Positions 46,301 through 54,321 of a stretch of 64,000 bases of DNA are shown in pieces (the first letter of the stretch is position 1; every line of letters begins with the position of its first letter). This stretch comes from a bacterium (lineage in GTDB: Bacteria; Verrucomicrobiota; Verrucomicrobiia; Limisphaerales; RI-55), in contig WGOC01000010.1 in the NCBI GenBank assembly GCA_016124235.1, positions 124,001 through 188,000 of the forward strand. The letters are read 5' to 3'. Both the position numbers and the translations under genes were made by a program. The notes below the pieces were generated by a model, which saw only the letters and a list, made by a program, of their open reading frames with translations, made no database searches and was not told the DNA's origin.

Positions 46301-48708
46301 AGCAGGCGGACCACTTTTACGCCGAGCAAGCCAATGGCGCCGCTTCGCGCTTCGACATCGAAACCCTGCTCTTGCATCCAGGCAATGTTTTGGTCAATTC
46401 CGAGGACGATGTTTTGACTCGCGTTTGTCTGGGGAAAAGAGCCCAGCCGACCCGTGTCCAAATCGAGCAATTCATCGAAGGCGATCTGCCGTGCGGGGCC
46501 AAACGAGGCAACGGCGTGAGTTTGGCTTCGCGATTGGGAACTGGGCGACGGAATCGCGAGATTACGAAACTCGATCCAGTGAATGGGTTTCGCCTGCACC
46601 TGGATTTCCTTGATCTGTTCCTGGGTCAAACCCGGAAACGTGCAGGTCCACGTCGAGGCGTTTTCGAATGGGGAGATATTTGCCTGAGACGCGCTGTGTT
46701 CCCGACCTTCCTTGTCCAAGGCGATGACCTGCATCCGCCAGTCCTTCATTTCACCGTTCAACACCGTGGTAACCGTCGTGTTTGTGCCGTCATCGCTGAC
46801 GTGGTTGAAATGAGTGATCCATTTCGGTTCACCGGATTGCGCCCAAGTCTGGACCCGTCGCAGTTCGCCGAGACTCAACGCTGCGATGGTGCGCCAGCGC
46901 TCATTGCGGAGTCCCAAACGCAACGTGGCCTTGTTCGTTGCCTCACTCCATGCCGCGACGACGGGCCAAGCGCCTTCCAGCTTGGCACCGTTTTGCCAAA
47001 CCGGACCTCCGGCGGAAATGCCCGCCGCCGGCGAGAATTCCAGGATTGAGGTTTCCAGCGCCTGCGAGCCGGCCGGTTCGCGGAAGATGAACTTCGTGGT
47101 TGGGCGGCCGGTATCCCGACTTTCGGGCACTCCGTGGATTTCAAATTTGGTTTCGTCCAACGACCGACCGTCGGGCCGTCGCCATTCGCTTGGTGTGGCG
47201 TCGCCCGGTGCAAGTGCGAGCAATTCAATTTGTGAACCGTCGGCCAACGTGACCGACCAGATACCTGAGTCTGACGATTTACTAGCCACCCGCAAATCGC
47301 CGTACTCCGAGCCGGATACGGAGCCCAACAACCGCGGCATGATCCACCGGTCCTGCATGGCCATCCACGTCGACGCGAGCGAAGCCAACGCGACAAAGAT
47401 GAAGACCTGAAGTGCTCGGGCACGCCAGCCAGAGACAACGTTCTGATACCGCCGGCGAAATGTAGACGGCAGAACGTTGGGGCGAAGCGTCTTTCTCAAC
47501 GCGACCGTTACCAGAATTCCCCCGATCACATTGCGCCAAACCAGGCTTTGCCAGCCCACAACCCCCAACCGGCCCATCAAGTAGGCGCCGGTCAGCGCGG
47601 AAAAAAATCCATACGCGATCATCAGAACCAGCAAAATGACCGCCCAGGCCCGTATTGTTTCCTTCCATTCAACTTGCCGTTGAACGTCCCTGTTTTCTTC
47701 GACGGAAAACTCAGCCGAGACAGCGAGGTTTGCCTTGTCGAGTGACGCCGAATTCAGTGACGTGTTCGTGGTGCTGGAGACTGTTTGCACCTCGGACTTC
47801 ACGTCGCTGGCGTGTTGATAACGCCGGTCGGGATCATTCTCCAGCGCGCGCAGCACGATGTCGTCGAGCCGCACATCGACCTGCACTTTGCGCGAAGGCG
47901 GCGGGAATTTTCCGAGCGGCAGATCGCCGGTCAGCATTTCGTAAAATACAACGCCCAATGCATAAATGTCTGCGCGATGATCAACCGCGAGCGGCCGTTC
48001 GACCTGTTCGGGCGCCATGTAGTGTGGTGTGCCCATGACTTGACCGTCGACCGTCAGTCGCGCCGCTTCAGGATCGGGATCAACAATTTTCGCGAGACCG
48101 AAGTCGGCGATCTTCACCCGGCCCTTGCGATCGACGAGAACGTTTTCCGGTTTGATGTCGCGATGGACCACGCCTTCGTCGTGAGCGTATTGAAGCGCGT
48201 CGCAGATTTGCGGAATGATTTGCAACGCCTCGCGTGGCGACAAACGGGAGGTCTTCTCGAGCTGACGGAGATTCGTTCCGTCGACGAACTCCATGATGAA
48301 AAAGTGCAGGCCTTCGACCTGACCGAACTCGTGGACGGTCACGATATTCGGATGGCTGAGACGAGCCAGCGCCCGCGCTTCTCGGTTGAAACGTTCCGCC
48401 GATCCGACACTGCCGCCCGCCGGAAGAATCTTGAGGGCCACCAGACGGTCCAGCTTGGGTTGCCGTGCCTGATAAACCGCGCCCATGCCGCCGGCCCCGA
48501 GCAGGCTGATTACCTCCAGTTGGGGAAACAGTTTTGCCACATCAGCCAAAGCGGGCGGTTCGAACCGGCTTCGACCCTGCGTGCCGCCAGCTTCCGTTTC
48601 CGCGCCCTGCGCGAGCAGGCAGGCCGGGCAAAGACCGGCCAAAGCACCGGCCGGCATTGGGTTGCCACAGCTCGGGCAATTCGTGGATTCGTTCGTGTTC
48701 GTGGTCAT
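43372..48708 (-). CDS. Membrane Ser/Thr protein kinase fused to an extracytoplasmic beta-helix
   Basis: 1778 residues. An N-terminal zinc ribbon (C11, C14, C27, C30) is followed by a PknB-type kinase domain with LLGAGGMGAVY, catalytic Lys93 (VALK), HRDIKPEN (Asp184), DFG (Asp202) and GTPHYMAPEQ. A transmembrane pair lies near residues 345-400 (AWAVILLVLMIAYGFFSAL). About 900 extracytoplasmic residues contain several repeated modules (for example a pair of WETxTPxxLxxLL units). The last ~400 residues are a right-handed beta-helix (FDTIQAAVDAAPDNAVIHIGAGHFAENIVI, then repeats such as GNVFFGNEMGG, GNTFFGNKREAL). The outer part probably senses a ligand, possibly a polysaccharide, and signals to the coupled ECF sigma factor. 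Confidence 0.9.
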   Translation of the reverse strand: MTTNTNESTNCPSCGNPMPAGALAGLCPACLLAQGAETEAGGTQGRSRFEPPALADVAKLFPQLEVISLLGAGGMGAVYQARQPKLDRLVALKILPAGGSVGSAERFNREARALARLSHPNIVTVHEFGQVEGLHFFIMEFVDGTNLRQLEKTSRLSPREALQIIPQICDALQYAHDEGVVHRDIKPENVLVDRKGRVKIADFGLAKIVDPDPEAARLTVDGQVMGTPHYMAPEQVERPLAVDHRADIYALGVVFYEMLTGDLPLGKFPPPSRKVQVDVRLDDIVLRALENDPDRRYQHASDVKSEVQTVSSTTNTSLNSASLDKANLAVSAEFSVEENRDVQRQVEWKETIRAWAVILLVLMIAYGFFSALTGAYLMGRLGVVGWQSLVWRNVIGGILVTVALRKTLRPNVLPSTFRRRYQNVVSGWRARALQVFIFVALASLASTWMAMQDRWIMPRLLGSVSGSEYGDLRVASKSSDSGIWSVTLADGSQIELLALAPGDATPSEWRRPDGRSLDETKFEIHGVPESRDTGRPTTKFIFREPAGSQALETSILEFSPAAGISAGGPVWQNGAKLEGAWPVVAAWSEATNKATLRLGLRNERWRTIAALSLGELRRVQTWAQSGEPKWITHFNHVSDDGTNTTVTTVLNGEMKDWRMQVIALDKEGREHSASQANISPFENASTWTCTFPGLTQEQIKEIQVQAKPIHWIEFRNLAIPSPSSQSRSQTHAVASFGPARQIAFDELLDLDTGRLGSFPQTNASQNIVLGIDQNIAWMQEQGFDVEARSGAIGLLGVKVVRLLDSVWETSTPATLETLLGEKGQMQTEVSVPSNAPVTLGFRTREGTAGIMQLNSTDSSKPAIHLRMKRVFVHQATPVLESPPKFTAAAIAAEPELRFLAWQDQWTSNGVASAFHPDGTAVTNQSELTVLQHERPTEFSVHGDDPALASASFLHLWFAHPAFDRQSLVQVTLTGADNRPLDLGARGRSASSVHPADEATRGRSWMMVTLCPADGIPPSAVNVQLDYAAGPLQNTRSVATDFSGMMVLEGEAQLTAVGSNSSGKAFVTLTIDSDKLGARRFGALALATDGRELIPSGHSRNYTPGSRLTTETFEFDLPLDQLKEFQIGTRAIRTARWKDVKLPPIAVPTAENRSALKERQESFGPVVDCAVPEPFPPDFVWFDLDAHKLVSLTSYFKPRWNAVLEGNYSETEMRDYNAEFKRVKVDSGVDISARIDGIPPGFGRMPGVVHKDMVVVPVDDSKWETITPDELRATLAGHPVSGMPAMEYRADHFSTYAFRTLEGGTGIIQLLAFSSRPRSIHIRYRLLADQRRAAQNLSTNADSVVEIEGGGKFDTIQAAVDAAPDNAVIHIGAGHFAENIVIARPLTLVGAGWEKTTVESAISWHEPTEAEFEAIQKQWSAASTSAERTAVQNQARTKYSPPVISVQGVQTLRIEGIRFHLAGVPAKGKLLPASVVAVADSSVILSDCAIVGSPANGLVAESGANVSLDHCLVAAAWNTGLRCEPNASVTVANSDIRNCYYAGIRAAAGSDLKINSSRISGAAWHGIRYDSTSPEIVGNLIFGNARSGVYASGDTKASIRGNVFFGNEMGGMSCWFENSDLISGNTFFGNKREALSVLGRASPQIVSNVFVGHPVAISQGLIGGQDLKTPLGKPDVHDNIFWNNESVARIPVFDENHQISGNATNLPPESRSLLIDPQLRDASEHDFQFATSSPAASSNIGAQSPLAFASSFPIQPEEKAIIPETDTRDYRQWKHPDEP

Positions 48709-48946
48709 AGCTTCTATTCGTTCACTACGAGCAACAGAAGCATTTTCGGGATTGTGTTACGGAAAATCTTTTGTGGGCCAGGAGAGTCAAAAAGTGTGGC
48801 CCCACGGATCGCAGACCGGAGGCGAATTCTTTGACGAGTCGACGTTAACGGGAATCGATCTCTTCTGAACGGTCACACTCCCAGGGACTTGTCTCCAGCT
48901 TGTCACTTTACGCATGGCGTACCGACTGTCATAAACGCCGGGTTCT

Positions 48947-51541
48947 ATGCGTGCGTACATCAAATGGTGGCCGGTCGTGGCGCTGCTCGGCCTGACCGCC
49001 TGTGTTTCCTACGAAAGCCAAAACGCCTCTCCGCGCCCGACCGATCTCCCCGGTCCGCGCGCGGATGGTTCGGTGCTGCTGCCCAACCAGTGGTCGCTCC
49101 GCCCCGTCGGCAAGCAAATCGTTCTGGGCGATTTTCCGGTCAACATCGCGGTGCATCCAGACGGACGTTTTGCCGCCATTCTGCACGCCGGTCATGGACG
49201 TCACGAAGTCGCCGTCGTCGACGTGAAAGCCGACAAGGTGGTGAACATCGTGCCGGTGGATGAGGCGTTTTACGGCGTGGAGTTTTCACACGACGGCAAG
49301 GAACTTTTTTGCAGCGGCGCGAGCGAAGAAGTGATTCATGTCTTCAATTTCAAGGACGGTTACTTATCGAATCCGAGTGATTTGAAAATTCGCGACATCA
49401 AACAACGTGGCATTCCCGCCGGCATCGCGCTCAGTCGCGACGCGAAGAAGTTGTATGTCGCCAATCTTTGGGGACAACGCGTTTCAGAAATCAATCTCGG
49501 TGCGGGCGATCAAGTGACCGATATTGCGTTGGGCGATGTCAGCGCGAACCAGGTCGCCGGTGCGCCACCAGGCTCGGCCGACGAGGACACGGCCGCCGCC
49601 ACCAAACGCGCCGCCGCGCAAGCCGACACAATTACTGACGCTGCACCTTTTCCCTACGCCTGCCGTTTGGACGAGAACAAACAACGACTCTACGTGAGCC
49701 TCTGGGCGCAATCATCGGTTGCCGTCATTGACCTGAACAACAACCGCATTGAGGCCCGCTGGGCGACTCAGGAACATCCGTGCGAAATGTTGCTCGCGGA
49801 TTCCGGCGAACTTCTCTACGTCGCGAATGCGGCCCGCAACAGCGTGAGTATCATCGATACCGAGACCGGACGAACCATCGAGACTTTGACCGCGTCGCTT
49901 TATCCCGGATTGCCGCCCGGATCGACGCCCAACAGCCTCGCCCTGTCCCCTGACGAAAAGACGTTGTTCGTCGCAAATGCCGACAACAACAACGTCGCGG
50001 TTTTTGATGTGTCCGAACACGGCAAAAGCAAATCGCTCGGTTTCATTCCCGTCGGCTGGTATCCGACGTCGGTGCGCGTGACGCCCGACGGCAAACGGCT
50101 GCTGGTGGCGAACGGCAAGGGAGTCATTTCGAAGGCCAATCCGCATGGGCCGCAGCCGGGACATGATCCGCCGGCCTCCATTCGCGAATACATCGGCGAC
50201 ATTTTGAAAGGGACTTTGGAGATCGTTGATTTGCCGAAGGGCGACAAGTTTAAGGAGAGCATGAAGGCCTGGACGGCTCAGGCGTATTTGTGCAGCCCGG
50301 TGCGCGCCGATCTCTCGGTCTCCGCGGTCCGACCCGCCGACAACCCAATTCCCGCCAAACTGGGTGACGCCAGCCCGATCAAATATTGCATCTATATCAT
50401 CAAGGAGAATCGCACGTACGACCAAGTTCTTGGCGACCTGCCGGAAGGCAACGGCGATCCGAAACTTTGCCTTTTCGATGAGCACGTAACGCCCAACCAT
50501 CATCAGCTCGCCCGCGACTTTGTGTTGCTCGACAACTTCTACGTGGAGAGCGAAGTCAGCGCCGATGGGCACGAATGGACGATGGGCGCCTACGCGACCG
50601 ACTTCGTCGAAAAATCTTGGCCGTTGAGCTACGGACACAACAAGCGTTCCAAGTATCCCTACCCGTCGGAGGGCGGTTTCAAAGTGGCGTTTCCGGCGGA
50701 AGGTTACCTGTGGGATCGTGCGAAAGCGGCGGGTGTGAGCTATCGAAGCTTTGGCGAATTTGTCGCGAACGGCAAAACACCAAAAGATGCGGGTCGATCC
50801 AAGGTGGCGACTTTGAATGGCCATTTCGATCCGTGGTTTCGGAGTTTCGATCTGGATTATCCGGACCAGAAACGCGCCGACCGGTTCATTTCTGAACTCA
50901 AGCGATTCGAAACCGACGGCGATATGCCGCAGTTGCAAATCGTTCGTCTACCCAATGATCACACGTACGGCACGTCCGTCGGCAAACACACGCCGAGCGC
51001 GCTGGTGGCGGACAACGATCTCGCGCTCGGCCGGGTCGTGGAAGCGGTCAGCCATTCGAAGTTCTGGGCGCAGACGGCAATCTTCGTCGTCGAGGACGAT
51101 GCCCAAAATGGACCGGACCACGTCGATGCGCATCGGACCATCGCCTTTGCGATCAGCCCGTACACGCGCAAGTCCGGCGTGGATTCGACGATGTATTCCA
51201 CGAGCAGCATGCTGCGCACGATGGAACTAATACTCGGTCTGCAACCGATGTCGCAATACGACGCGGCCGCGACGCCGATGTACAAAGCGTTTCGCGCAAA
51301 ACCTGATTTGCGCCCATACGAAGCTTTGGCGGCAAAGGTCGATCTTGACGAGCGCAACACCAAGGCCGCTTGGGGAAGCGATCTGTCGAAAAAGATGGAT
51401 TTCGCGGAGGAAGATGCCGCCGACGATTTGTTGCTGAACGAAGTTGTCTGGCGCTCCGTCCGCGGCGCCGATCATCCGATGCCGCCGCCGGTGCGGGCGG
51501 CATTTGTTTTCGCCCACGATCAGGATGACGATGATGATTAG
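48947..51541 (+). CDS. YncE-like propeller fused to a phosphoesterase, lipoprotein
   Basis: 864 residues. The signal ends in GLTAC (Cys19), a lipobox. Residues ~55-450 form a seven-bladed YncE/lactonase-like propeller (FPVNIAVHPDGRFAAILHAG, LYVANAARNSVSIIDTETG, NNVAVFDVSEHG, PTSVRVTPDGKRLLVANGKG). Residues ~480-830 are a phosphoesterase/alkaline-phosphatase-fold domain (KYCIYIIKENRTYDQVLGDLP, DNFYVESEVSADGHEWTMGAYATD, FVVEDDAQNGPDHVDAHRT). Proteins of this type are annotated bifunctional YncE family/alkaline phosphatase and probably act at the cell surface; substrate is unknown. Confidence 0.88.
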   Translation: MRAYIKWWPVVALLGLTACVSYESQNASPRPTDLPGPRADGSVLLPNQWSLRPVGKQIVLGDFPVNIAVHPDGRFAAILHAGHGRHEVAVVDVKADKVVNIVPVDEAFYGVEFSHDGKELFCSGASEEVIHVFNFKDGYLSNPSDLKIRDIKQRGIPAGIALSRDAKKLYVANLWGQRVSEINLGAGDQVTDIALGDVSANQVAGAPPGSADEDTAAATKRAAAQADTITDAAPFPYACRLDENKQRLYVSLWAQSSVAVIDLNNNRIEARWATQEHPCEMLLADSGELLYVANAARNSVSIIDTETGRTIETLTASLYPGLPPGSTPNSLALSPDEKTLFVANADNNNVAVFDVSEHGKSKSLGFIPVGWYPTSVRVTPDGKRLLVANGKGVISKANPHGPQPGHDPPASIREYIGDILKGTLEIVDLPKGDKFKESMKAWTAQAYLCSPVRADLSVSAVRPADNPIPAKLGDASPIKYCIYIIKENRTYDQVLGDLPEGNGDPKLCLFDEHVTPNHHQLARDFVLLDNFYVESEVSADGHEWTMGAYATDFVEKSWPLSYGHNKRSKYPYPSEGGFKVAFPAEGYLWDRAKAAGVSYRSFGEFVANGKTPKDAGRSKVATLNGHFDPWFRSFDLDYPDQKRADRFISELKRFETDGDMPQLQIVRLPNDHTYGTSVGKHTPSALVADNDLALGRVVEAVSHSKFWAQTAIFVVEDDAQNGPDHVDAHRTIAFAISPYTRKSGVDSTMYSTSSMLRTMELILGLQPMSQYDAAATPMYKAFRAKPDLRPYEALAAKVDLDERNTKAAWGSDLSKKMDFAEEDAADDLLLNEVVWRSVRGADHPMPPPVRAAFVFAHDQDDDDD

Positions 51542-51561
51542 CTCGCGATTCGTGTGGAAGA

Positions 51562-51679
51562 GTAGGACAGGCATCTTGCCTGTCTCTAAAAATTCAACGC
51601 GATTCGTTCCACGCAACGAGAATTCGGCGGCGCATCGCAAATCAAACGCCCTTCAAGACAGGCAAGATGCCTGTTCTAC
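51562..51679. repeat. Short paired-hairpin element between the phosphoesterase gene and trpB
   Basis: The left end GTAGGACAGGCA (51562-51573) forms a hairpin with loop TCT and TGCCTGTC (51577-51584). The right end is GACAGGCA (51657-51664), loop AGA, TGCCTGTT (51668-51675), closing with CTAC (51676-51679). The ends match at 11 of 12 inverted positions. It is a 118-bp version of the element at 7.4 and 9.9 kb, lacking the inner hairpins. Confidence 0.75.
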
Positions 51680-51734
51680 CCTTTGAAAACTTCCCCCTTT
51701 CTCGGTTCCCGGACCTCGGCTACGTTCGGCGGAC

Positions 51735-52949
51735 ATGAGCACTGCTGCCACAGAATCTTTGCCGGACGCGCAAGGTCATTTTGGACCCTACGGAGGACGT
51801 TACGTGCCCGAGACATTGATGCACCCCCTGCAGGAGCTGGAGGCGGAATACTTCCGTTCGCAACACGATCCCGAATTTCAGGCGGAACTGCAGTATTACC
51901 TCCGCGAATTCTGCGGACGCCCAACGCCCCTCTATTTTGCTGAGCGACTCACGCGCGAACTGGGCGGCGCGAAGATTTACCTCAAGCGCGAAGACCTGCT
52001 CCACACCGGCGCGCACAAAATCAACAACGCCATGGGCCAGATCCTCCTGGCGAAGCGCATGGGTAAGACGCGGATCATCGCGGAAACTGGTGCCGGCCAG
52101 CATGGTGTGGCCACCGCGACGGTCGCCGCGATGTTCGGTCTTGAATGCGTGATCTACATGGGGGCGTTCGATTGCGAACGCCAACGCTTGAACGTATTCC
52201 GCATGAACATGCTGGGCGCGAAGGTCGTGCCCGTTCACGCCGGTCAAAAGACCCTGAAGGAAGCCGTCAACGAAGCGATGCGCGATTGGGTGACCAACGT
52301 CCGCAGCACACATTACATTTTGGGGACCGCTTACGGGGCGCATCCGTATCCGGTGATGGTCCGCAACTTTCAGCGCGTGATTGGTGACGAGGCACGCCGG
52401 CAAATTCTCGAACAAGAAGAGCGGTTGCCAAATTTGTTGATCGCGTGTGTCGGAGGTGGCTCGAACGCGATCGGTTTGTTTTATCCATTTCTCGAGGACA
52501 AGAGCGTGAAGATGATCGGTGTCGAGGCGGGTGGTTTGGGGATTCAACCCGAACAACACGCTGCGCGATTTCATGGCGGATCGCTCGGTGTGTTGCAGGG
52601 CACTCGCAGTTACATTTTGCAGGACGATACTGGCCAGATTCAGCTCACGCACAGCGTCAGTGCGGGACTCGATTACGCGGCGGTCGGACCCGAGCATGCG
52701 TGGCTCCACGATCAAGGTCGCGTCGAATACGGTTACGCAACCGATAAGGAGGCACTCGACGCGTTCATGAAGCTGGCGCGACTCGAAGGAATCATCCCGG
52801 CGTTGGAATCGGCGCACGCGGTGGCTGAGATCATCAAGCGCGCGCCCCAAATGTCGAAGGACGACCTCGTTATCGTCAACCTCTCCGGCCGCGGCGACAA
52901 GGACGTCGCACAGGTGGCGGACAAAGTCGGTTTGCAGATGCCGGTCTGA
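51735..52949 (+). CDS. trpB: Tryptophan synthase beta subunit
   Basis: 404 residues. The PLP lysine is K95 in HTGAHKINN, preceded by [30 protein letters not shown] and the phosphate-binding GGGSNAIG are present, as is the C-terminal NLSGRGDKD. The enzyme condenses indole with serine to tryptophan in the cytoplasm. No trpA is adjacent, which is unusual for many bacteria but common where trp genes are dispersed. Downstream on the same strand are a Uma2 gene (17 nt) and an AAA ATPase. Confidence 0.96.
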   Translation: MSTAATESLPDAQGHFGPYGGRYVPETLMHPLQELEAEYFRSQHDPEFQAELQYYLREFCGRPTPLYFAERLTRELGGAKIYLKREDLLHTGAHKINNAMGQILLAKRMGKTRIIAETGAGQHGVATATVAAMFGLECVIYMGAFDCERQRLNVFRMNMLGAKVVPVHAGQKTLKEAVNEAMRDWVTNVRSTHYILGTAYGAHPYPVMVRNFQRVIGDEARRQILEQEERLPNLLIACVGGGSNAIGLFYPFLEDKSVKMIGVEAGGLGIQPEQHAARFHGGSLGVLQGTRSYILQDDTGQIQLTHSVSAGLDYAAVGPEHAWLHDQGRVEYGYATDKEALDAFMKLARLEGIIPALESAHAVAEIIKRAPQMSKDDLVIVNLSGRGDKDVAQVADKVGLQMPV

Positions 52950-52966
52950 ATGATTAGGATCAAACC

Positions 52967-53527
52967 ATGATTGCACCCGCCAAGCATCGGTTCACTATTG
53001 AGGAGTACCACCGGATGGGTGAAACGGGCGTGCTCCGGCCGAATGCGCGGGTCGAGCTGCTGGATGGGGAGATTATTGATCTGTCACCGATCGGACCATT
53101 TCACGGAGGAGTAACAAAGTATCTGATCGAACTGTTTTCAGTGGCCGCCAAAGGTCGTTGGAAACTGGGTGTGCAGGACCCGGTAAGTTTGAACGAGAAT
53201 TCCGAACCACAACCGGACGTGGCGTTGCTGCGGCCGGCACCGGACTTTTACCGCCGCCGGCATCCAACGGCGGAAGATGTGTTCCTGTTGATCGAAGTTT
53301 CAGATACCACGCTGGAACTCGACCGGAAGGAAAAGTTGCCCCTCTACGGCCGCGCCGGAGTTCGGGAGGTGTGGATCGTGAATCTGAACGAACTCACTGT
53401 TGAAATTTATCGCGATCCTCATTTTGACGGCTACGCATTGCGCACCGTGCTTCGCGGCGGCGACCAAGCTGCGCCCGCTGCGTTTCCTGATGTCGGTGTG
53501 GATGTCGGGGAACTTTTGAAGCGGTAG
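52967..53527 (+). CDS. Uma2 family endonuclease-like protein
   Basis: 186 residues, PD-(D/E)XK superfamily. Visible motifs are FTIEEYHRMGETGVL, RVELLDGEIIDLSPIGPFH, PQPDVALLRPAPDF, VFLLIEVSDTTLELDRKEKLPLYGRAGVREVWIVN and a VEIYRDP strand; the E ... PD ... E-x-S/D ... K pattern fits the catalytic core. Uma2 (DUF820) genes are multi-copy in cyanobacteria, Planctomycetes and Verrucomicrobia; their biological role is unknown. It may be co-transcribed with trpB and the downstream ATPase by proximity. Confidence 0.9.
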   Translation: MIAPAKHRFTIEEYHRMGETGVLRPNARVELLDGEIIDLSPIGPFHGGVTKYLIELFSVAAKGRWKLGVQDPVSLNENSEPQPDVALLRPAPDFYRRRHPTAEDVFLLIEVSDTTLELDRKEKLPLYGRAGVREVWIVNLNELTVEIYRDPHFDGYALRTVLRGGDQAAPAAFPDVGVDVGELLKR

Positions 53528-53542
53528 TTTGCAATTCAGCAC

Positions 53543-54307
53543 GTGGAGGCCTTTCCAGGATTTCTCAACGCCGTTCGTCTGAAACGGGACTTGGTGCCGG
53601 ACTTTCGCCGATATCCCTTCTCGATCCCCTCAGTGAACCAGCTCGATAGACTGGAACTAAATCCCAAGATCACGTTTCTGATCGGCGAGAATGGTTCGGG
53701 GAAATCAACCTTGCTGGAAGCCATCGCGGTGAAGTGGGGATTCAACGCCGAGGGCGGCACCAAGAACTTCAACTTTGCCACCCGGGAATCGCATTCGGAG
53801 TTACACGAGTTTCTCGTTTCGGAACGCTCTCTTTATCGCGCGCACGGCGGCTTTTTTCTGCGGGCTGAAAGCTTTTACAACGTAGCTACGCAAATAGACG
53901 ATTTGGGAGTGGTAACAAGCTATGGGGGAGAATCGCTGCATCGCGTATCTCACGGTGAGGCATTTCTGGCACTGATGAGCAACCGCTTTCAGGGTGACAG
54001 TTTTTTCGTGCTGGACGAACCGGAAGCGGCGCTGTCGCCCCATCGTCAGATGTCGGCGCTCGTATTGATGCATCGCTTAATTCTCGACAACTGCCAGTTT
54101 GTCATCGCGACGCATTCGCCCATCTTGATGAGTTATCCCGACGCCTGGATTTACGAATGTGATGAAACTGGCATTCGGCGTGTCGCCTATGAGGAGACGC
54201 CGCATTTTCGAGTGACGCGCGATTTTCTCAACCGGCACCGGACGATGTTGCATCACTTGCTCAAGGACGAGCCCGATCAAAAAGACTTGGATTTGGGATC
54301 GGCTTGA
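53543..54307 (+). CDS. Small AAA ATPase (COG3910-like)
   Basis: 254 residues, GTG start 15 nt after the Uma2 stop. Walker A is in FLIGENGSGKSTLLEAIA (about residues 45-62), the ABC-like signature is RVSHGEAFLAL, Walker B is FFVLDEPEAALSP, and the switch His is in VIATHSPILMS. The compact single-module layout matches predicted ATPases of the COG3910 type, related to SMC/ABC heads without a coiled coil. Function unknown; some relatives act in DNA or phage-related processes, but no partner beyond Uma2 is visible. Confidence 0.85.
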   Translation: MEAFPGFLNAVRLKRDLVPDFRRYPFSIPSVNQLDRLELNPKITFLIGENGSGKSTLLEAIAVKWGFNAEGGTKNFNFATRESHSELHEFLVSERSLYRAHGGFFLRAESFYNVATQIDDLGVVTSYGGESLHRVSHGEAFLALMSNRFQGDSFFVLDEPEAALSPHRQMSALVLMHRLILDNCQFVIATHSPILMSYPDAWIYECDETGIRRVAYEETPHFRVTRDFLNRHRTMLHHLLKDEPDQKDLDLGSA

Positions 54308-54321
54308 ATTGCTGCAATCAA

